Below, piece by piece: positions 25,641-37,870 of a stretch of 64,000 bases of DNA. Location of the stretch: assembly GCA_019055375.1 (NCBI GenBank), contig JAHQIW010003873.1:62001-126000 (forward strand). Direction: 5' to 3'. This DNA comes from Parelaphostrongylus tenuis. Taxonomy: Eukaryota > Nematoda > Chromadorea > Rhabditida > Metastrongylidae. The notes under the pieces were generated by a model. The model ran no database searches. It was given only the letters and a program-made list of their open reading frames with translations, and was not told the DNA's origin. The position numbers and the translations under genes were made by a program. Numbering within the stretch: the first letter of the stretch is position 1; each line of letters starts with the position of its first letter.

Positions 25641-26308
25641 ACCTTGCAAGAAGCGGCCAAATAAAAATGAATTCTGATTTATTAGTTATAGTTATTTGAA
25701 AGCTATTTAGCCGTATCACAATTGTTGTAGGCTCTAAGATCGCTTTTTCTGCCAAATATTGCGCCACTCATGGAGGCTTCATTTTGACTTATTTTTTCTT
25801 CCAGGTGTTGTGCTTATTGTTTCGAGATCATTTCCAAAAATTTAGTTCAAGTTTAAAATTGCGTAATTAGTCTGTTATTGCAGTTTTACTCAAGATCAGT
25901 CCGACGTTAACGTTTAGGGACAAATGCGCTTCTCAAGACACTTCATTTCGTGTTTTTTTCATTAGAAATCAACGATGTTTGAGAAGTACTAACACAAAAA
26001 CTCAACAGTATCCCGCTTTTCCATCGGTCAGAGTCTTGAATGCCTTAAAGAAGCCACTCCATTTTTTACACTAGTTGAAACATACGGGTTTTTACGACTT
26101 TAACTGCACCAATCTCATTTTACCTTGTTTTTCTATTTTTGAAGTACTCAAAAACGTGGGTTACTGGGAAAGAAGAGACCAAAAGTCCTCATTCGGCAAT
26201 CTTTTTGTGCATACTCGACCCTTTTTCTGTTCATGCATACGATAGTTATATCTTTCTATATCAATAGCCTGGACCCCCTAAGCACTGTCCAGGAATTTTT
26301 TTACTTAA
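25641..26308. other. No recognisable gene
   Basis: AT-rich spacer between a foldback element and a MITE. Nothing else seen. Confidence 0.35.
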
Positions 26309-26740
26309 GGTTGAGCAAAAAGTATTGGGAAAGTTTTGAAAACTTCGTTTTTATGCGCGGACTAGAACAGAAATGATGATAATTATTCTTCAAGCTAAAG
26401 GTCCTTCGTTCTAAGTTTCGTTTGTTTATCTTAATGCGCTGTAGGAACAGCAAGGAAAATCTCTTCGAGGCTTAAAGCGATCTCCCATTCCAATAACGAA
26501 AACAACGCTTACTTTAGAAAGTGGGGTTGAAATGGCTGCATGTACAGCGATGCGAAAGAAGCGCGACTTCCGTTTTTTTTTTGATTGCAAAAATCTCCTT
26601 ATTTCGGAGAAAATTTTCAGGATTCGTGAATTGTTTTTATGTACTATGTCTTATAACACACTCCATGATGTTTTGATGCATGTGTGAAGTCAAAAATGAA
26701 GCCTTCAAAATTTTTCAGGACTTTTTTGCCCAGTTTAGTA
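26309..26740. mobile_element. Mariner-type MITE
   Basis: The ends form imperfect inverted repeats of about 35 bp: TAAGGTTGAGCAAAAAGTAT (26307) and GACTTTTTTGCCCAGTTTA (26722-26740). The GCAAAAAGT core is typical of mariner ends, and the termini begin at TA. There is no coding capacity; about 430 bp. Confidence 0.55.
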
Positions 26741-26999
26741 TTTTGAGGAGTGACGAATAGAACAATGATCTCAAAAATTAGTTCACTGCGCTAAACTTGA
26801 TTACTGAATGCTAAAGCAGTAGTGGGTCTAATGTGCCAGTCAACTAGGGTGTGATTGGTTGATCGAGAAGTCATTGAAAATCGTATACTTCAGCGTTTGT
26901 CAAGAGTGTTATAGGAAGTTTAAAAGCAGTTGTTTTAAATACTCGCATGCACATGCGAAAATATCAGTCCTTTACCTGTGATTGAATGAATGGGGAGAA

Positions 27000-27085
27000 T
27001 TGGTTTACCCGAACGCGGATCGAACCGATGACCACGTGCCTTTTGCATGGTACCTGTAACTACAAAGCGACAAGTGCTTGCATCA
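27000..27085 (-). repeat. Possible tRNA-derived repeat
   Basis: On the minus strand the segment contains GGTTCGATCCGCG (B-box-like) preceded by CAGGTACCATGC (weak A-box-like). No full cloverleaf is seen. It overlaps the end of the sugar-transporter region. Confidence 0.3.
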
Positions 27086-27343
27086 AGCATTAAAAATTGA
27101 AGCCAATATGTTATTTTACTCATTGGGGACATCCATTCACCAAATGCAAACGTAATCTGTGAAGGATAGTTGGCAAAACAAGTAACTGGGCTGTGAACAT
27201 AAGAATAATCATGGAATATATAGAATAGAGACGTTATCAAGAAATTTGTTTCTGTAATGAATAATTTCGAAAATTGCAGAAGAAATGGTGCAAATGATTT
27301 CATGCTCTACCGAACGAAAAAATTCTTTGAGTGACAGACTCAC

Positions 27344-30300
27344 ATAATGACAGCTGCAAAGAACACAATTAGTCGTCTTCCGATTTTGTCAATATCAAAT
27401 GTGCTGAAAAAACTCAATGGAATTAATACCAAAGTGCCATCCAACTCACCATCAGCGACTAAAATAACGCTTTCTACTCAGCTAACAGTCGGGAAAGGTC
27501 AATTTTAGCACATATTATCAATAGATACATTAGTTTGCTCACTGCGATGTAAACAATCTCAATAATATTATACTCCACTAAGAGGTACCCCGGTGGCCAA
27601 TTTCGATGTGAAGATTAGAATTTATCCAAAAAACGAAATTGTCCAGTTTGGGGAGAAATTTATTGTTCAGACTGTGTAGTCGTGCGCACACACTTTGATG
27701 TACAGTGATGTGCAAAACTTGTGCGTCAGCGGAATCGAATCCGCACCTCACTCTATCCGTGAGCGCGCGCTCTATCCCGCTGCACTACTGACTTCCGTTG
27801 TCCCTTCACGAATAGTTACTTTTCCAAGATAAACTGGTAGAATGGTTGTAAATTGCCTAGTTGGCTAGAAGGGACCAGTAAACATCTGTGATGATGATTT
27901 CGCATCTATGTGGTGCTCTTGCTCCTAACTTCAGAAAATTTGATAACCACTAAGAATCACAGTGGCTTATAGATGAGCTTTACGAAAAAGAAAAAGAAAG
28001 GTTATAATTGGCCGTATTTGGTCAGCGGCGATTCTGAGTTTCGCATAGATAATGACGAAATACATTTTGTCTAACGTCAGCGGGGAGCAGGCGATCATTA
28101 GTTAAAAGACGATTATCACAGCTAACGCCTGGATTCTGTATATGAGTCATGTTCACTTCTCACTTGAAAATACTGGAATAATAAATTCTAGCGCTTTACA
28201 TAATGCAGCGTTTTACAAAATGACGAGAAAAACTGAAAGTGATGAAAGAAAGAGAGAGAGAAAGGCTGATTGCATTGTGATATACCTTTCTCACTGTGTC
28301 ATCAACCCATGTGGATCTAACATTTTTTCGTTGGTAACAAGTGCGGTTTCGAGAAGCAGCGATCTTTTAACTTTTTCTAAACCAAAGATCTCATCTTTGT
28401 AATACAAATGTTGTTCAATTAAACCGTCTCACCGCAATGTTCATCCGATCCTCCGTAGAACTATACCACCTTCAAAGCCAGCTCGTGTTGACCCTTACAT
28501 GCAAGCCATTTCGGTGAATCAGGAATTGACTTTGTACCGATGTACAAAAAGGCATCTGCAATGAAGGATTTATGCTTGCAAGCATACAAAACCAATCCAA
28601 TGCCAGAAATCCACGGCCACGTTGCATTCGATCCTAGAACTGTCGTTGAGCATATCCAGTAGCTGAATAAAGGAGAAAAGCAACGAGTGCAAATTACACA
28701 CAAACAAAGTGCCTCGAATAAGGCACTCGAGCTTACATTAATAAGCTAGCCATTTGATCACCCACAAGCAGTGTAACAGATTCAAAACCTCAAATATATA
28801 GAAATGTTGTATTCAAAACACTATGAAGATTGCCACATCAACATTGCTTAACAGTGCAAAGCACCAGGTGTCTGCGTCGTTCTAGAATTTCTGAAATAAT
28901 AATCGAGAAATATTCGAGCCCAAAGAAGAAAAATCAATACGAAATGAATTAATTGTGCCTGACAACAGCGATGCTTTAATTCTTCCTTTTTTTCTCATGG
29001 TTTTCGCAACCTTTCTGTTGAATACTAAGGATTAAAAGATGATGGTTAAAGACGTTCATCATCGTGAACATTCTTAGTATCAAAATTTTTGCAGGTGAGA
29101 AATGTAAGATCGTGTCCATTCACCTCTATGACTGTCCGGTGCGCATTCCGCCACAAATACAGCAACAACCATAAGTTTAATCGGAATCGACAAGCCAAGT
29201 ATAAGTTGTCCTACGATGAACAACTCAGCACTCTCGAAACAACCACCAAATTCTTGAAATGAGCATGATACGACTCCAATAATAAATCTAAAATATTCGT
29301 CCATGGATGCGAGGTTGCTTCATTATGAAATGTCGCTTTTTCACCTTAAATTGACGGCAACAAATTTTCTTCCGCGACTGTCCATAAGAGGGAGAATCCA
29401 AGTGACACCAATCACTATGCCAATAGTCGTAGCTATGGTTACTATCGTTGGAATAGTAGACAATCTAAAGGATCACGTGAGCTAAACTGTCAGTCATTCA
29501 GTCAATCGACTATCAACACCAACAAACTATGATGGACGATTATTTCCAATAAGTGTAGGGCTGCTGTATATGCAATTATGTATTTATTAGATTGTTCATA
29601 ATTTATCACACAGCTCAACACTGCGCATTACAAATGCCAACATTTCCTCCATTCGGTCCGCTTTCTAGCACCGATCATCCGCAAGCATCTTTGTAATTTA
29701 CTCACTGGTCTAGCTGTTACTGTGGATTTTCAGTCTCCTTAGTGGTTTTCTTTGAATGCTGAGCAGATAGATTATTCCCACATTTCTGATATAGCCGTGA
29801 TACATTCTTGTTTCTACATCGATCAGTAAGTAGTGTCAATTCTCCGCCCGTAGAACTGATGATCTAAAGTATTTTCAAAGTACACCTTGTTTTTTTGTTT
29901 AATATGAATTTGTTAATAGCTACTATATGTTACTATAACCTACCATCCACTTGGGCTACTCTCATCATATACAATATTTCTGAATATGCGACAAAGTGTT
30001 CAAGACAGCATTGCACGAGTTGCACAAAATGTAAACGACTTGTGAAGTACTTGTGTCTACATTATCGTAATAGGCATGAAAGGCATAAAGTGATCGCTAA
30101 AAGCTATATAGATATTGTTGAACATGTGTAAAAAGGGCTTACTGTTAAGTGATGCCTTGCATTTAAGCAAAGTGAACTGGTAAACTGTAGACATTGTAGG
30201 TTACAAAATATGTTACGAAAAAAACCCAAGAAAAAAGTATGCGACGTCAGCGAAAAGTTGCAAGAATAGAATTTACGGACTCTTCTCAAGGACACTTTGC

Positions 30301-31762
30301 TGTACCATTTGAAAGCTTACTTTGTGAATGATCGACTTTTTTTAGGAGCCATGCTGACGACGTCAACATTACGCTCATACAAAAATAAAATGTCTACGAA
30401 TTGTATAAGTAGCTCATCATCTTATATCTTATCGGCTAGTATTTTTGGAAATTTATACCGTTCGTTTCGAGTGTTTTCGTAAGACCACGCTCAAATTTCG
30501 ATATGGGCAGTAATTTTTTTTGTTTTTTTTTTGCTGGTTGTTTGTTGACGAGGCTGTCAAGGACGACACGTGTATCGGGATGTACAACAGCCCATAAACA
30601 CACCGCATATGTTCACTCAAATAATAAATATGAGATGTACCAAAGAAAGTTGTCAATCGTCGACATAAATACTTAATGCCTCGCTACCTCTTCCTGCTCA
30701 GGAAGTGCTATAGCGACCGGAATAGGTGATTATCAAGCGGTAGCAAGTGAAAACTGTAGGGCGGATGATCAAGTAACTCCCAGTCCAATTCGGTCAACTT
30801 CCTCTTTGTCAGTTTGGCGACATGCAGCAGATCAACTTCGCACGGACGTTCGGAGCGCGGCTGGTCTTACAAGTCAGTGCTGCCGGCGCGAAACTCAGCA
30901 AGGAACGAAAACGGTGTTCGCCTGGACACAGATCCTTGACCCTTTGCACGACTGATGTCTTAAAGACGATATGTGTATGTGTCTCAGTTCGCATTCGGAA
31001 AGCAACAAATTGCGATAACTGCTTCGTTGCGCGGCCATGATGCGGTAAGTGTCGACTATTTCGGTACCAAACGAAAGCTCAGAAAATTCTGCACAAAGTA
31101 GTATTGTATAGTGTTATATATGATTTGTTGTCTGAAAGAAGGCAGAAATGTATGGAGTATGATAGCGCACACTTTGATTAATCCTGTTGAGTAATTTCCA
31201 TTACTTATGGATAATATTTTATGTTCAGTGCCCTAGTGCCAAACTTATGCTAAGATCTATTAGCTTGATATTCTTGGCATCGTATAAAAATGAACTAATA
31301 AAAAACTATAAAAAACTATAAATAAAACATATAAAACTATATGAAACTATAAATAAAACATATAATAAACAAACTACAGTATGTTTGTGAAATCGACTGA
31401 TGCGATAGTAGCGCAGTTAAGCGTAAAAAATTTACAATTTTGATAGTCCTTCTTTTAGTACTTTCTTACCACTGACCACATCGCTGAATTTCATGCTATT
31501 CAAATAATGCTTTTCTTAAACATCATTCTTTCACTTCACCGTTTGAGCATTACGACAAATACTATTTTCGAATGTTACAGTACTTATAATAAATCTCACA
31601 TCTTCGCATCAAGCGTTATGCTGTAGTGTTTGATGAAAGTCTCATTGTAAAGATTTGTTAGTGATCCCGGTAACATCGGGAAGATTGCCATTTGTAGATC
31701 TGTGAACGCTCCGAAGAATACAAAGGAATACAGTATTCTAGCTAACTGCACACCAATCATCA
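27344..31762 (-). CDS. MFS sugar transporter (SLC2-like), six exons identified
   Basis: A membrane sugar or organic-solute uniporter or symporter. Exons in transcription order are 31600-31762, 29345-29464, 29124-29287, 28737-28788, 28470-28662 and 27344-27458. The first five join with matching phases (2/1, 2/1, 1/2, 2/1). Family signatures: TM1 segment with FFGAFTDLQMAIFP and a following NETF glycosylation site; motif A DSRGRK after TM2; GLSIPIK and AECAPDSHRG after TM4; PDSPKWLACKG at the start of the central loop; and DKIGRR after TM8. The ATG lies 2 nt behind TTTCAG, which could be an SL trans-splice acceptor. Exons for the rest of the central loop, TM7 and TM9-12 are not established; weak candidates are near 28330-28380 and 27115-27195. 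Exact substrate is unknown. Confidence 0.8.
27693..27805 (-). repeat. tRNA-like repeat unit in transporter intron
   Basis: TTTGATGTACAGTGATGTGC precedes GCGGAATCGAATCCGC, a perfect T-arm hairpin, and GCGCGCGCTCTATCCCGC, the D-arm side. It is closest to the left unit of 2678-3221, as a single copy. Confidence 0.65.
29465..31599 (-). other. Long intron of the sugar transporter
   Basis: Bounded by donor GTGAGA (31599-31594) and acceptor CTTTAG (29470-29465). It is AT-rich with a short ACTATAAATAAAACATAT tandem repeat at 31300-31372. No other gene is supported inside. Confidence 0.6.
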
Positions 31763-32296
31763 CTGAAATCTATGCGTAATTGTACAAATTTATGTATGCA
31801 ATGTAAAAGAAAGACATTTTCTGTTCCGAAATGCGAAAAACAACTAGGTGAGAAATGATAACAAAGCGATGCGGCGGTGATTGCTGAGCACACTGTAAGC
31901 TGATTTGATTAAACAATACGTTCATCGAAAATACCAAGGCTGCGCTTGAAAGAGAAGATAACATTCGTTTTGGGAAAGTCATCTCCGATAAGCTGCATCA
32001 TAGCAGAGAAAATAATGCCCAGCATGGCGTTGTTGTTGTTTCCTTCCTTATCGCAACAGCAGTCATCGACATTACGTCAGCTTCGGCGTAGATATGAAAT
32101 TATGGGGTAATGCTAAAATGATAAAATATGCCGCCTTGGCACATCTTGCTGCGTATCCAGAGAGACTTTCCTTGCCCGTATTACAAACATCACCCACTAT
32201 GAATGAATTCTAACTAGACCGGGGCTCAGAGAAATATTTGAATCTATTGCGAGATCAATGACTACTTGCATACTCAAACCGAGAGGCAATAAGAGT

Positions 32297-33058
32297 ATAT
32301 ATATATATATATATATATATTCTGAAAGTTCATACTTCAGGCTACAGACCAACGTCGCCGGTTTTTCAAAACACGCTTTTATAACGCTGTGATCTTCAAA
32401 CAAAACTATGTCTCATACACGCATATTTCTCGCCGGATGGAGCCCTTTCTTTGGACTATTAGTAATCATATGATAATGTAATCGAATTTGATTCCAGTGC
32501 TGTACTTAACTCAAAATAACCGTTTCACTGTGACGCAGCAGGTAAAATATGTTAAATTCCTATCTGCGATCATAAGGTCCTTGGCCAATTCACGTGCTTG
32601 TGAGCGAGGCGACCACGTGAATTACTGAGCAGATACTTTTTTGCGCGTTCTATGCCCGAAAAATCGATGAACACCGCATCATCGATAGCGACCGCCTCAC
32701 GCGCGGGCATGTAAACTGGCTAAAGACCCCCTTGCTCGCAGATGAGAATTCAACTTATTTTACTTGCTGCGTTGCAGAGAAGAGGTCTATGCAGGATGTA
32801 TGCACAGCATTGGAATCAGAAACGATCATGCAATTGTATGATTACTGTTAGTCCAAAGAAAGAGCTCCGTCCAGCGAGAAATATGTGCCTCTGCAACGCA
32901 TGAAATCTCCTTCTATAGCAGCGTCAAAAAGGCCTTTGAAAACCGGCGACGGGAGGCTGTAGCCTGAAGTCTGAGCTTTCGAGTGCTTGCTCCTATGGAA
33001 AGTCCGTGCAGAGCGAACGAGGTCGGTTTTTCATTTGTTCCCTCATGACCAAATAGAA

Positions 33059-33096
<38 letters not shown>
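32297..33096 (-). mobile_element. TIR transposon fragment between AT microsatellites
   Basis: The minus-strand start GGTTCTATTTGGTCATGAGG (33060 downward) matches the terminus of the intact copy at 58206. Internal sequence such as CCGGCGACGGGAGGCTGTAGCC and CCGTCCAGCGAGAAATATG is shared with 3241-3600, 49880-50255 and 58930-59100. The other end (32320) is truncated. (AT)n runs flank both sides (32297-32320 and 33061-33096). Non-coding. Confidence 0.65.
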
Positions 33097-33099
<3 letters not shown>

Positions 33100-33112
33100 T
33101 ATATATGCATAT

Positions 33113-36100
33113 CCACGGACCTCCCTCTTTGAGGGATCCCGCCAGGTTAGTCGCGAGGGCACGTGGCGCGTCCCCAGGTGGTGGATAGGGGAATAAAACG
33201 CGAACCAAAAGCGACCGTGTGCTTCCCAGAGACGCAGGTGGATTCAGGGGACGAGCTCCCTGCTCCTGCAGTGCCGACTTGACAAAACTCTATTTCTACG
33301 AGTCAAGTCGGCCAAAAGCCTGCAATCAAGCGGCTGGGAAGTACATGGGAGGCGGTTAGGAGTCGCCTCCAACAAATAAGCTCCTCCCGCTCCTCCGAGA
33401 GAGACTGGCAAGCTACTCGTGAGTACCCAGCCCCCACGTTTAGAGCCTGGCAAGCTACACGTTGGGTATCAAAATGCCAAAAACAGTAACAAATATGGGC
33501 CTCATTCCCCTGACCCCGAAAGAGCCCCTGGTACGGCAGCGCCAGGTAGGACGAGTACGGAGAGGCTGCTAAAATCTCAGGCCGAACTAGGCTGCCAAGA
33601 TCGAAACGGACTAAAATGACGATCTGTACCTACAATGCAAGAACCCTTGCTCAACAATCCGCTGTAGAAGATCTGTTGATTCAAGCAAGAAGAATAAGGT
33701 ACGACGTCATTGGCCTGGCTGAGACGAGAAGGCGCCATCCTTTTCACGCTGTCTATGACACCGGAGAAGAACTGTTCCTTGGAACATGCGATCGCAGAGG
33801 TGTCGGTGGCGTTGGCGTCCTCGTCAAATCGAATTTGACCGTGAACATTGATTCGTTCGAACAACTAACAACCCGCATCGGACGATTACGGTTGAAACGA
33901 TGTGGTTCTATGCCGGCTTTGACCATCTTCATTGCTTACGCACCAACATCAAGCTATGACAAAGACGAAGTCGAAGCGTTCTATATGGACCTCGAAAAAT
34001 TCTTCAGAGAAGATCATACATTCTTCAAGGTCATTGTCGGAGATTTTAACGCAAAAATTGGACCTAGAAGAACGTCTGAAGAACGTCACATAGGGACCCA
34101 CGGACTAGAATGGAATGAACAGGGTGAGGGGCTATCCGAGTTTATCATGACGACCCAAACCATCCATGGTAACTCGCAATTCCAAAAGCCTCTCTCTCAG
34201 CGATGGACGTGGGAGTCTCCCATTGGAGAGTACCATAACGAAATAGATCACATCATAGTAAATCGAAGGTTTTGCCTGACCGACGTCGCTGTTGTTCCCA
34301 AGTTCTACACGGGATCAGACCATCGCCTCCTTCGCGCAACGTTCCGATTTTCGAGGAGAGGAGAGAAAGCCGCTAAATTCAAACACCGAAGTCCCAGAAC
34401 TACCATAAACTGGGATGTATTCAAATCATTAGTCGGCTCTTGGGAAGATACCGTTGTCGACAATATCGACGAAGAATACGATCGACTCGTTGAATATCTT
34501 CACGTTGGCGCTAAAAAAGCCGAAAGTCCTAAGGTCACAAAGAGACGCTTGTCTCCGCAGACACTCGAGCTGATACGTCAACGTGGAATCGCACGAGCCG
34601 CAGGCAACCGAAACCTTACGTCCGAACTTGCGAAACGATGCAGAGAAGCGATAAAAGAAGACCTTAAAGAGAGAACAGCAGTTATGGCAGAAGCTGCAGA
34701 AGCTGGGAAGAGCATTCGCAAAGCCCAGCGAGGCTTCGCCAACTATAAGACCAAGATGATTGCACTCCGATACCCTGACGGGACACTTACAGCTTCCAGA
34801 AGGGCTATGGAGAAAATCATCCAAAAGTACTACTCGGATCTCTTCGCTAGCCATGTTCTCTTACCGTCATATAAATTGAAAGAGGACGAATATGTCGTTC
34901 CACCGGTCCTTCCTTCCGAAATCCGGCATGCTATATCGTCGGTGAAAAACAGAACAACACCCGGTCCAGACAGGATTAGACCAGAACACCTGAAGAACCT
35001 GCCGCCAGTTCTCATCAACACCCTGGCTCGGCTCTTCACTCGCTACCTGACAGAATGCAAGGTCCCTATTCAATGGAAAACCAGCAAGACCGTATTGTTG
35101 TTCAAAAAGGGAGACCTTCACGACATAGGCAGTTATCGCCCAATCTGCTTGCTGTCCGTTGTCTATAAACTCTTTACTCGAGTCATCCTGAACAGGATTG
35201 ACAGAACACTGGAGGAAGGACAGCCATGCGAACAAGCAGGGTTCAGAAAAGGATTTAGTACCATGGACCACATCCACACGATCACAAGACTCATTGAAGT
35301 TTCGCGAGAGTACAAACAACCACTCTGTCTCACTTTTATCGATCTGAAAAAGCCTTTGATTCAGTGGAAACAGAAGCGGTTATAGAGGCTCTGGATAACC
35401 AGGGCGTCCCTACTCGGTACATAATGATCCTTCGTGAGCTTTATAAAGATTTCACGACCAGAATATCTCCATTCTACAACAATATCACCATTGACGTAAG
35501 AAGAGGGGTTCGACAAGGCGATACAATATCGCCAAAACTATTCACTGCCACCCTACAAAACGTCATGCGAACATTAGAATGGGACGAAATGGGAGTGAAA
35601 ATTGACGGTCGACAATTAAACCATCTTCGCTTTGCTGACGATATCGTTCTCATAACACCAAACATCAGCCAAGCGGAACGAATGTTGACTGATTTCGATA
35701 ACGCCTGTGGAAAGATCGGTCTTCAACTGAATCTAACGAAAACAATGTTCATGAGGAACGGATGGGTTTCTAATGCCCCATTCACGCTCAACGGAACGAC
35801 AATTTCCGAATGCTCCAGTTACATCTATCTAGGTCGTGAAATCAACATGATGAACGACCTAGCCCCAGAGTTGAGCAGGAGGAAACGAGCGGCTTGGGGA
35901 ACGTTTAAGAGCATCGAAGATGTAGTGAAGAGGACAAAGAACATCCGACTCCGTGCCCACCTTTTCGACTCGACAATTATCCCTGCCCTGACGTATGCAG
36001 CAGAAACGTGGTCGCTACGTAAGCAGGATGAAAGATCACTTGCCGTTATCGAACGCGCAGTCGAAAGGTCGATGCTAGGAGTATCTCGTATTTCGCAAAT

Positions 36101-36462
36101 GAGACAAAGGATCCGAACTTCCGACCTACGTCAACGATCGGAAATCAGAGACGCCGTTCTACACGCCAGGATATCGAAAATAAGGTGGGCCGGAAACGTG
36201 ATGCGCTTCAACGACAACCGATGGACGAGAGCCGTTACCGACTGGATTCCTCGGAACGTCAAGCGCTCTAAAGGAAGACCACTGACCCGTTGGTCCGATT
36301 TCTTCACGAAAGCGATGGAAGAAAGATATGATGCTCAGCGAATTCCTAGAGCAAGGAGGACCCGCTGGGCTACTCTTGCACGCGATAGGGAAAAATGGAA
36401 GAGTTGCTGGTACCCGCTCGAGTCACTCGACGATCAACGGGACGACAGGTGATACAGGTGAT
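33113..36462 (+). mobile_element. Near-intact RTE retrotransposon with target-site duplication
   Basis: About 3.35 kb, the length usual for RTE. The 5' UTR is 33113-33615 and the ORF starts at 33616. It ends with GACAGGTGATACAGGTGAT, then target DNA. Flanks ATGCATATATATGCATAT (33095-33112) and ATGCATATAGTATGCATAT (36463-36481) are an 18/19-nt imperfect target duplication inside AT-rich DNA. With one coding lesion, it is the youngest RTE copy in the window. Confidence 0.88.
33616..36452 (+). pseudogene. RTE ORF: AP endonuclease plus reverse transcriptase, one frameshift
   Basis: The first part (33616-35385) is an apurinic-type endonuclease: TYNART (N7), GLAETRR (E36), GDFNAKIG (D143, N145), HNEIDHI (D211) and GSDHR (SDH 234-236), followed by a basic linker. 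RT begins with GPDRIRPEHLK, KGDLHDIGSYRPICLLS and QAGFRKGFST. A one-base deletion at about 35350 (GATCTGAAAAAGCC where the 39400 copy has GATCTGAAGAAAGCC) shifts the frame just before the first catalytic Asp block. The rest (35364-36452) has RQGDTISPKLF, catalytic LRFADD, YIYLGREINMM and a conserved tail with WYPLESLDD. Used for target-primed reverse transcription in the nucleus. No other break is seen. Confidence 0.92.
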
Positions 36463-36474
36463 ATGCATATAGTA

Positions 36475-36511
<37 letters not shown>

Positions 36512-36560
36512 AGGGTGCATAGGGTGAATAGGGTGATGTATAAGGTGTACAGGGTATATG
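36463..36560. repeat. AT microsatellite and AGGGTG repeats
   Basis: (AT)n at 36477-36506, followed by degenerate TAGGGTGCATAGGGTGAATAGGGTG units at 36510-36535. Confidence 0.85.
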
Positions 36561-36724
36561 TATATATGCACATGCATGGGGTGATATAAGGTGCGCAAGT
36601 TCTGCCAGTTTTCTCAGGTTTCTCAGAACTTAAAAAATACAGCATGAATGAATGAAATCATTAAGTAAAAAGAATATTTACGCCTATTAGATGAGAACTT
36701 ATAACAATAAACAATAGAGTTTAA

Positions 36725-37680
36725 GGCAAAATGCCTCCTTCGGCTTCTATACATTCACGAAGTCCCGAAAATTTCAACAATGCTCGGATACGTTTCCACA
36801 GCAATGTAGTCCCAAAGGCGTGTCATAGTCTCTCTAAACGATTCTGATCTAGTGTAACGAGTAGTCGAGACTATCCTCCTGTATGGACCATGCGAAGTAA
36901 TCCAATGGGTTGATATCTGGCGACTTTGACGGCCAAATGACCTTGAGCCAAAAGTCTGGAAACTGCTCTTGACAGATGGCAATCGCTGAACAGGCCAAAT
37001 GCTCGAGAGTCCACTCTCGCTAAAGAGTAAATCCGTCGACGCTAAAGTGTTGTGTACTCAATGACTAAAGTGAGCACCGTCGAATTTGCTGGTGATCACT
37101 CACAGCGTTAATTTTGACGTTTCCGCCGATGAAGACCGATGGCGCCCTTCCGGTGGCGCAAAAGCCGGCTCAGACCATCAAAGAAACGCGTAAATGACTG
37201 CAACCCATGATTTTTGCTACTGTAGAGTTTTGCCGAAATGTTTTGAAAAGCCACGTGGATTTTGCGACTATAAGGTGGTTTGACCGCTAATATTTTTTCA
37301 TCTGTAAAGAGCACCTCCGACGAGTTCCAACTATCAAACGGATCAATCGACGAGCCTTTAAATTTCGATTTTCAACCATCTTTTTGTTCAGAAGGTGAAC
37401 GTAGGCAATCTTGCAGCTGCGTAACTTCAGTCCATTTTTGACAATGTTTCGGACAATCCGCTCGCTGATTCCGAGATTCCCTGTCATTTTGCACAACGAA
37501 CGCCTCGCATTTTGTTGAACTTAGCAACGGTTCTTCTAAATGTTATCCGAAGTAAGCGAGGTGGTTGAGCAGCCTTTTCGAGAACGATCCTCGATCCCTT
37601 CAATCCCTCAGAAACGTTTCACGGCTCTGTGCACATTTGCTGGTTTGAAACTAGTCGATTTTAACAATGTCAATCGTTTT
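36725..37680 (-). pseudogene. mori/maT-like mariner transposase, frameshifted
   Basis: Minus-strand order: helix-turn-helix region GISERIVRNIVKNGLKLRS (about 37470-37410), VLFTDEKI with the first catalytic Asp (about 37315-37295), a central segment with GAIGLHRRKRQN, then WPSKSPDINPLDYFAWS with the third acidic region (about 36935-36885), and a C-terminus LRECIEAEGGILP (about 36760-36725). Motifs fall in at least three frames. DNA cut-and-paste transposase of the IS630-Tc1-mariner superfamily. CIEAEGG and DINPLDY are characteristic of the maT/mori group. The same family as 5255-6225 but better preserved. Confidence 0.8.
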
Positions 37681-37870
37681 CATTCGGGTCTTGTACGACT
37701 CAACTACTGCCATGAGTTGATTTGTGCGATTCATAACTTGAGAAAAACTACAAATAAACAAATAAATAAAACATATTCCAGACTAAATCGAACAAAGAAT
37801 TTGCTAAAATTACCATCATCGGAATCAATGGTATTCTAATGCATTTCGCATTGTTATGATATTTTCTATA

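Noticed and set aside
33577..33864. Minus-strand ORFs over the RTE (also 34429-34854, 34867-35319)
   Set aside because: Antisense shadows of the RTE coding frame; no independent motifs.
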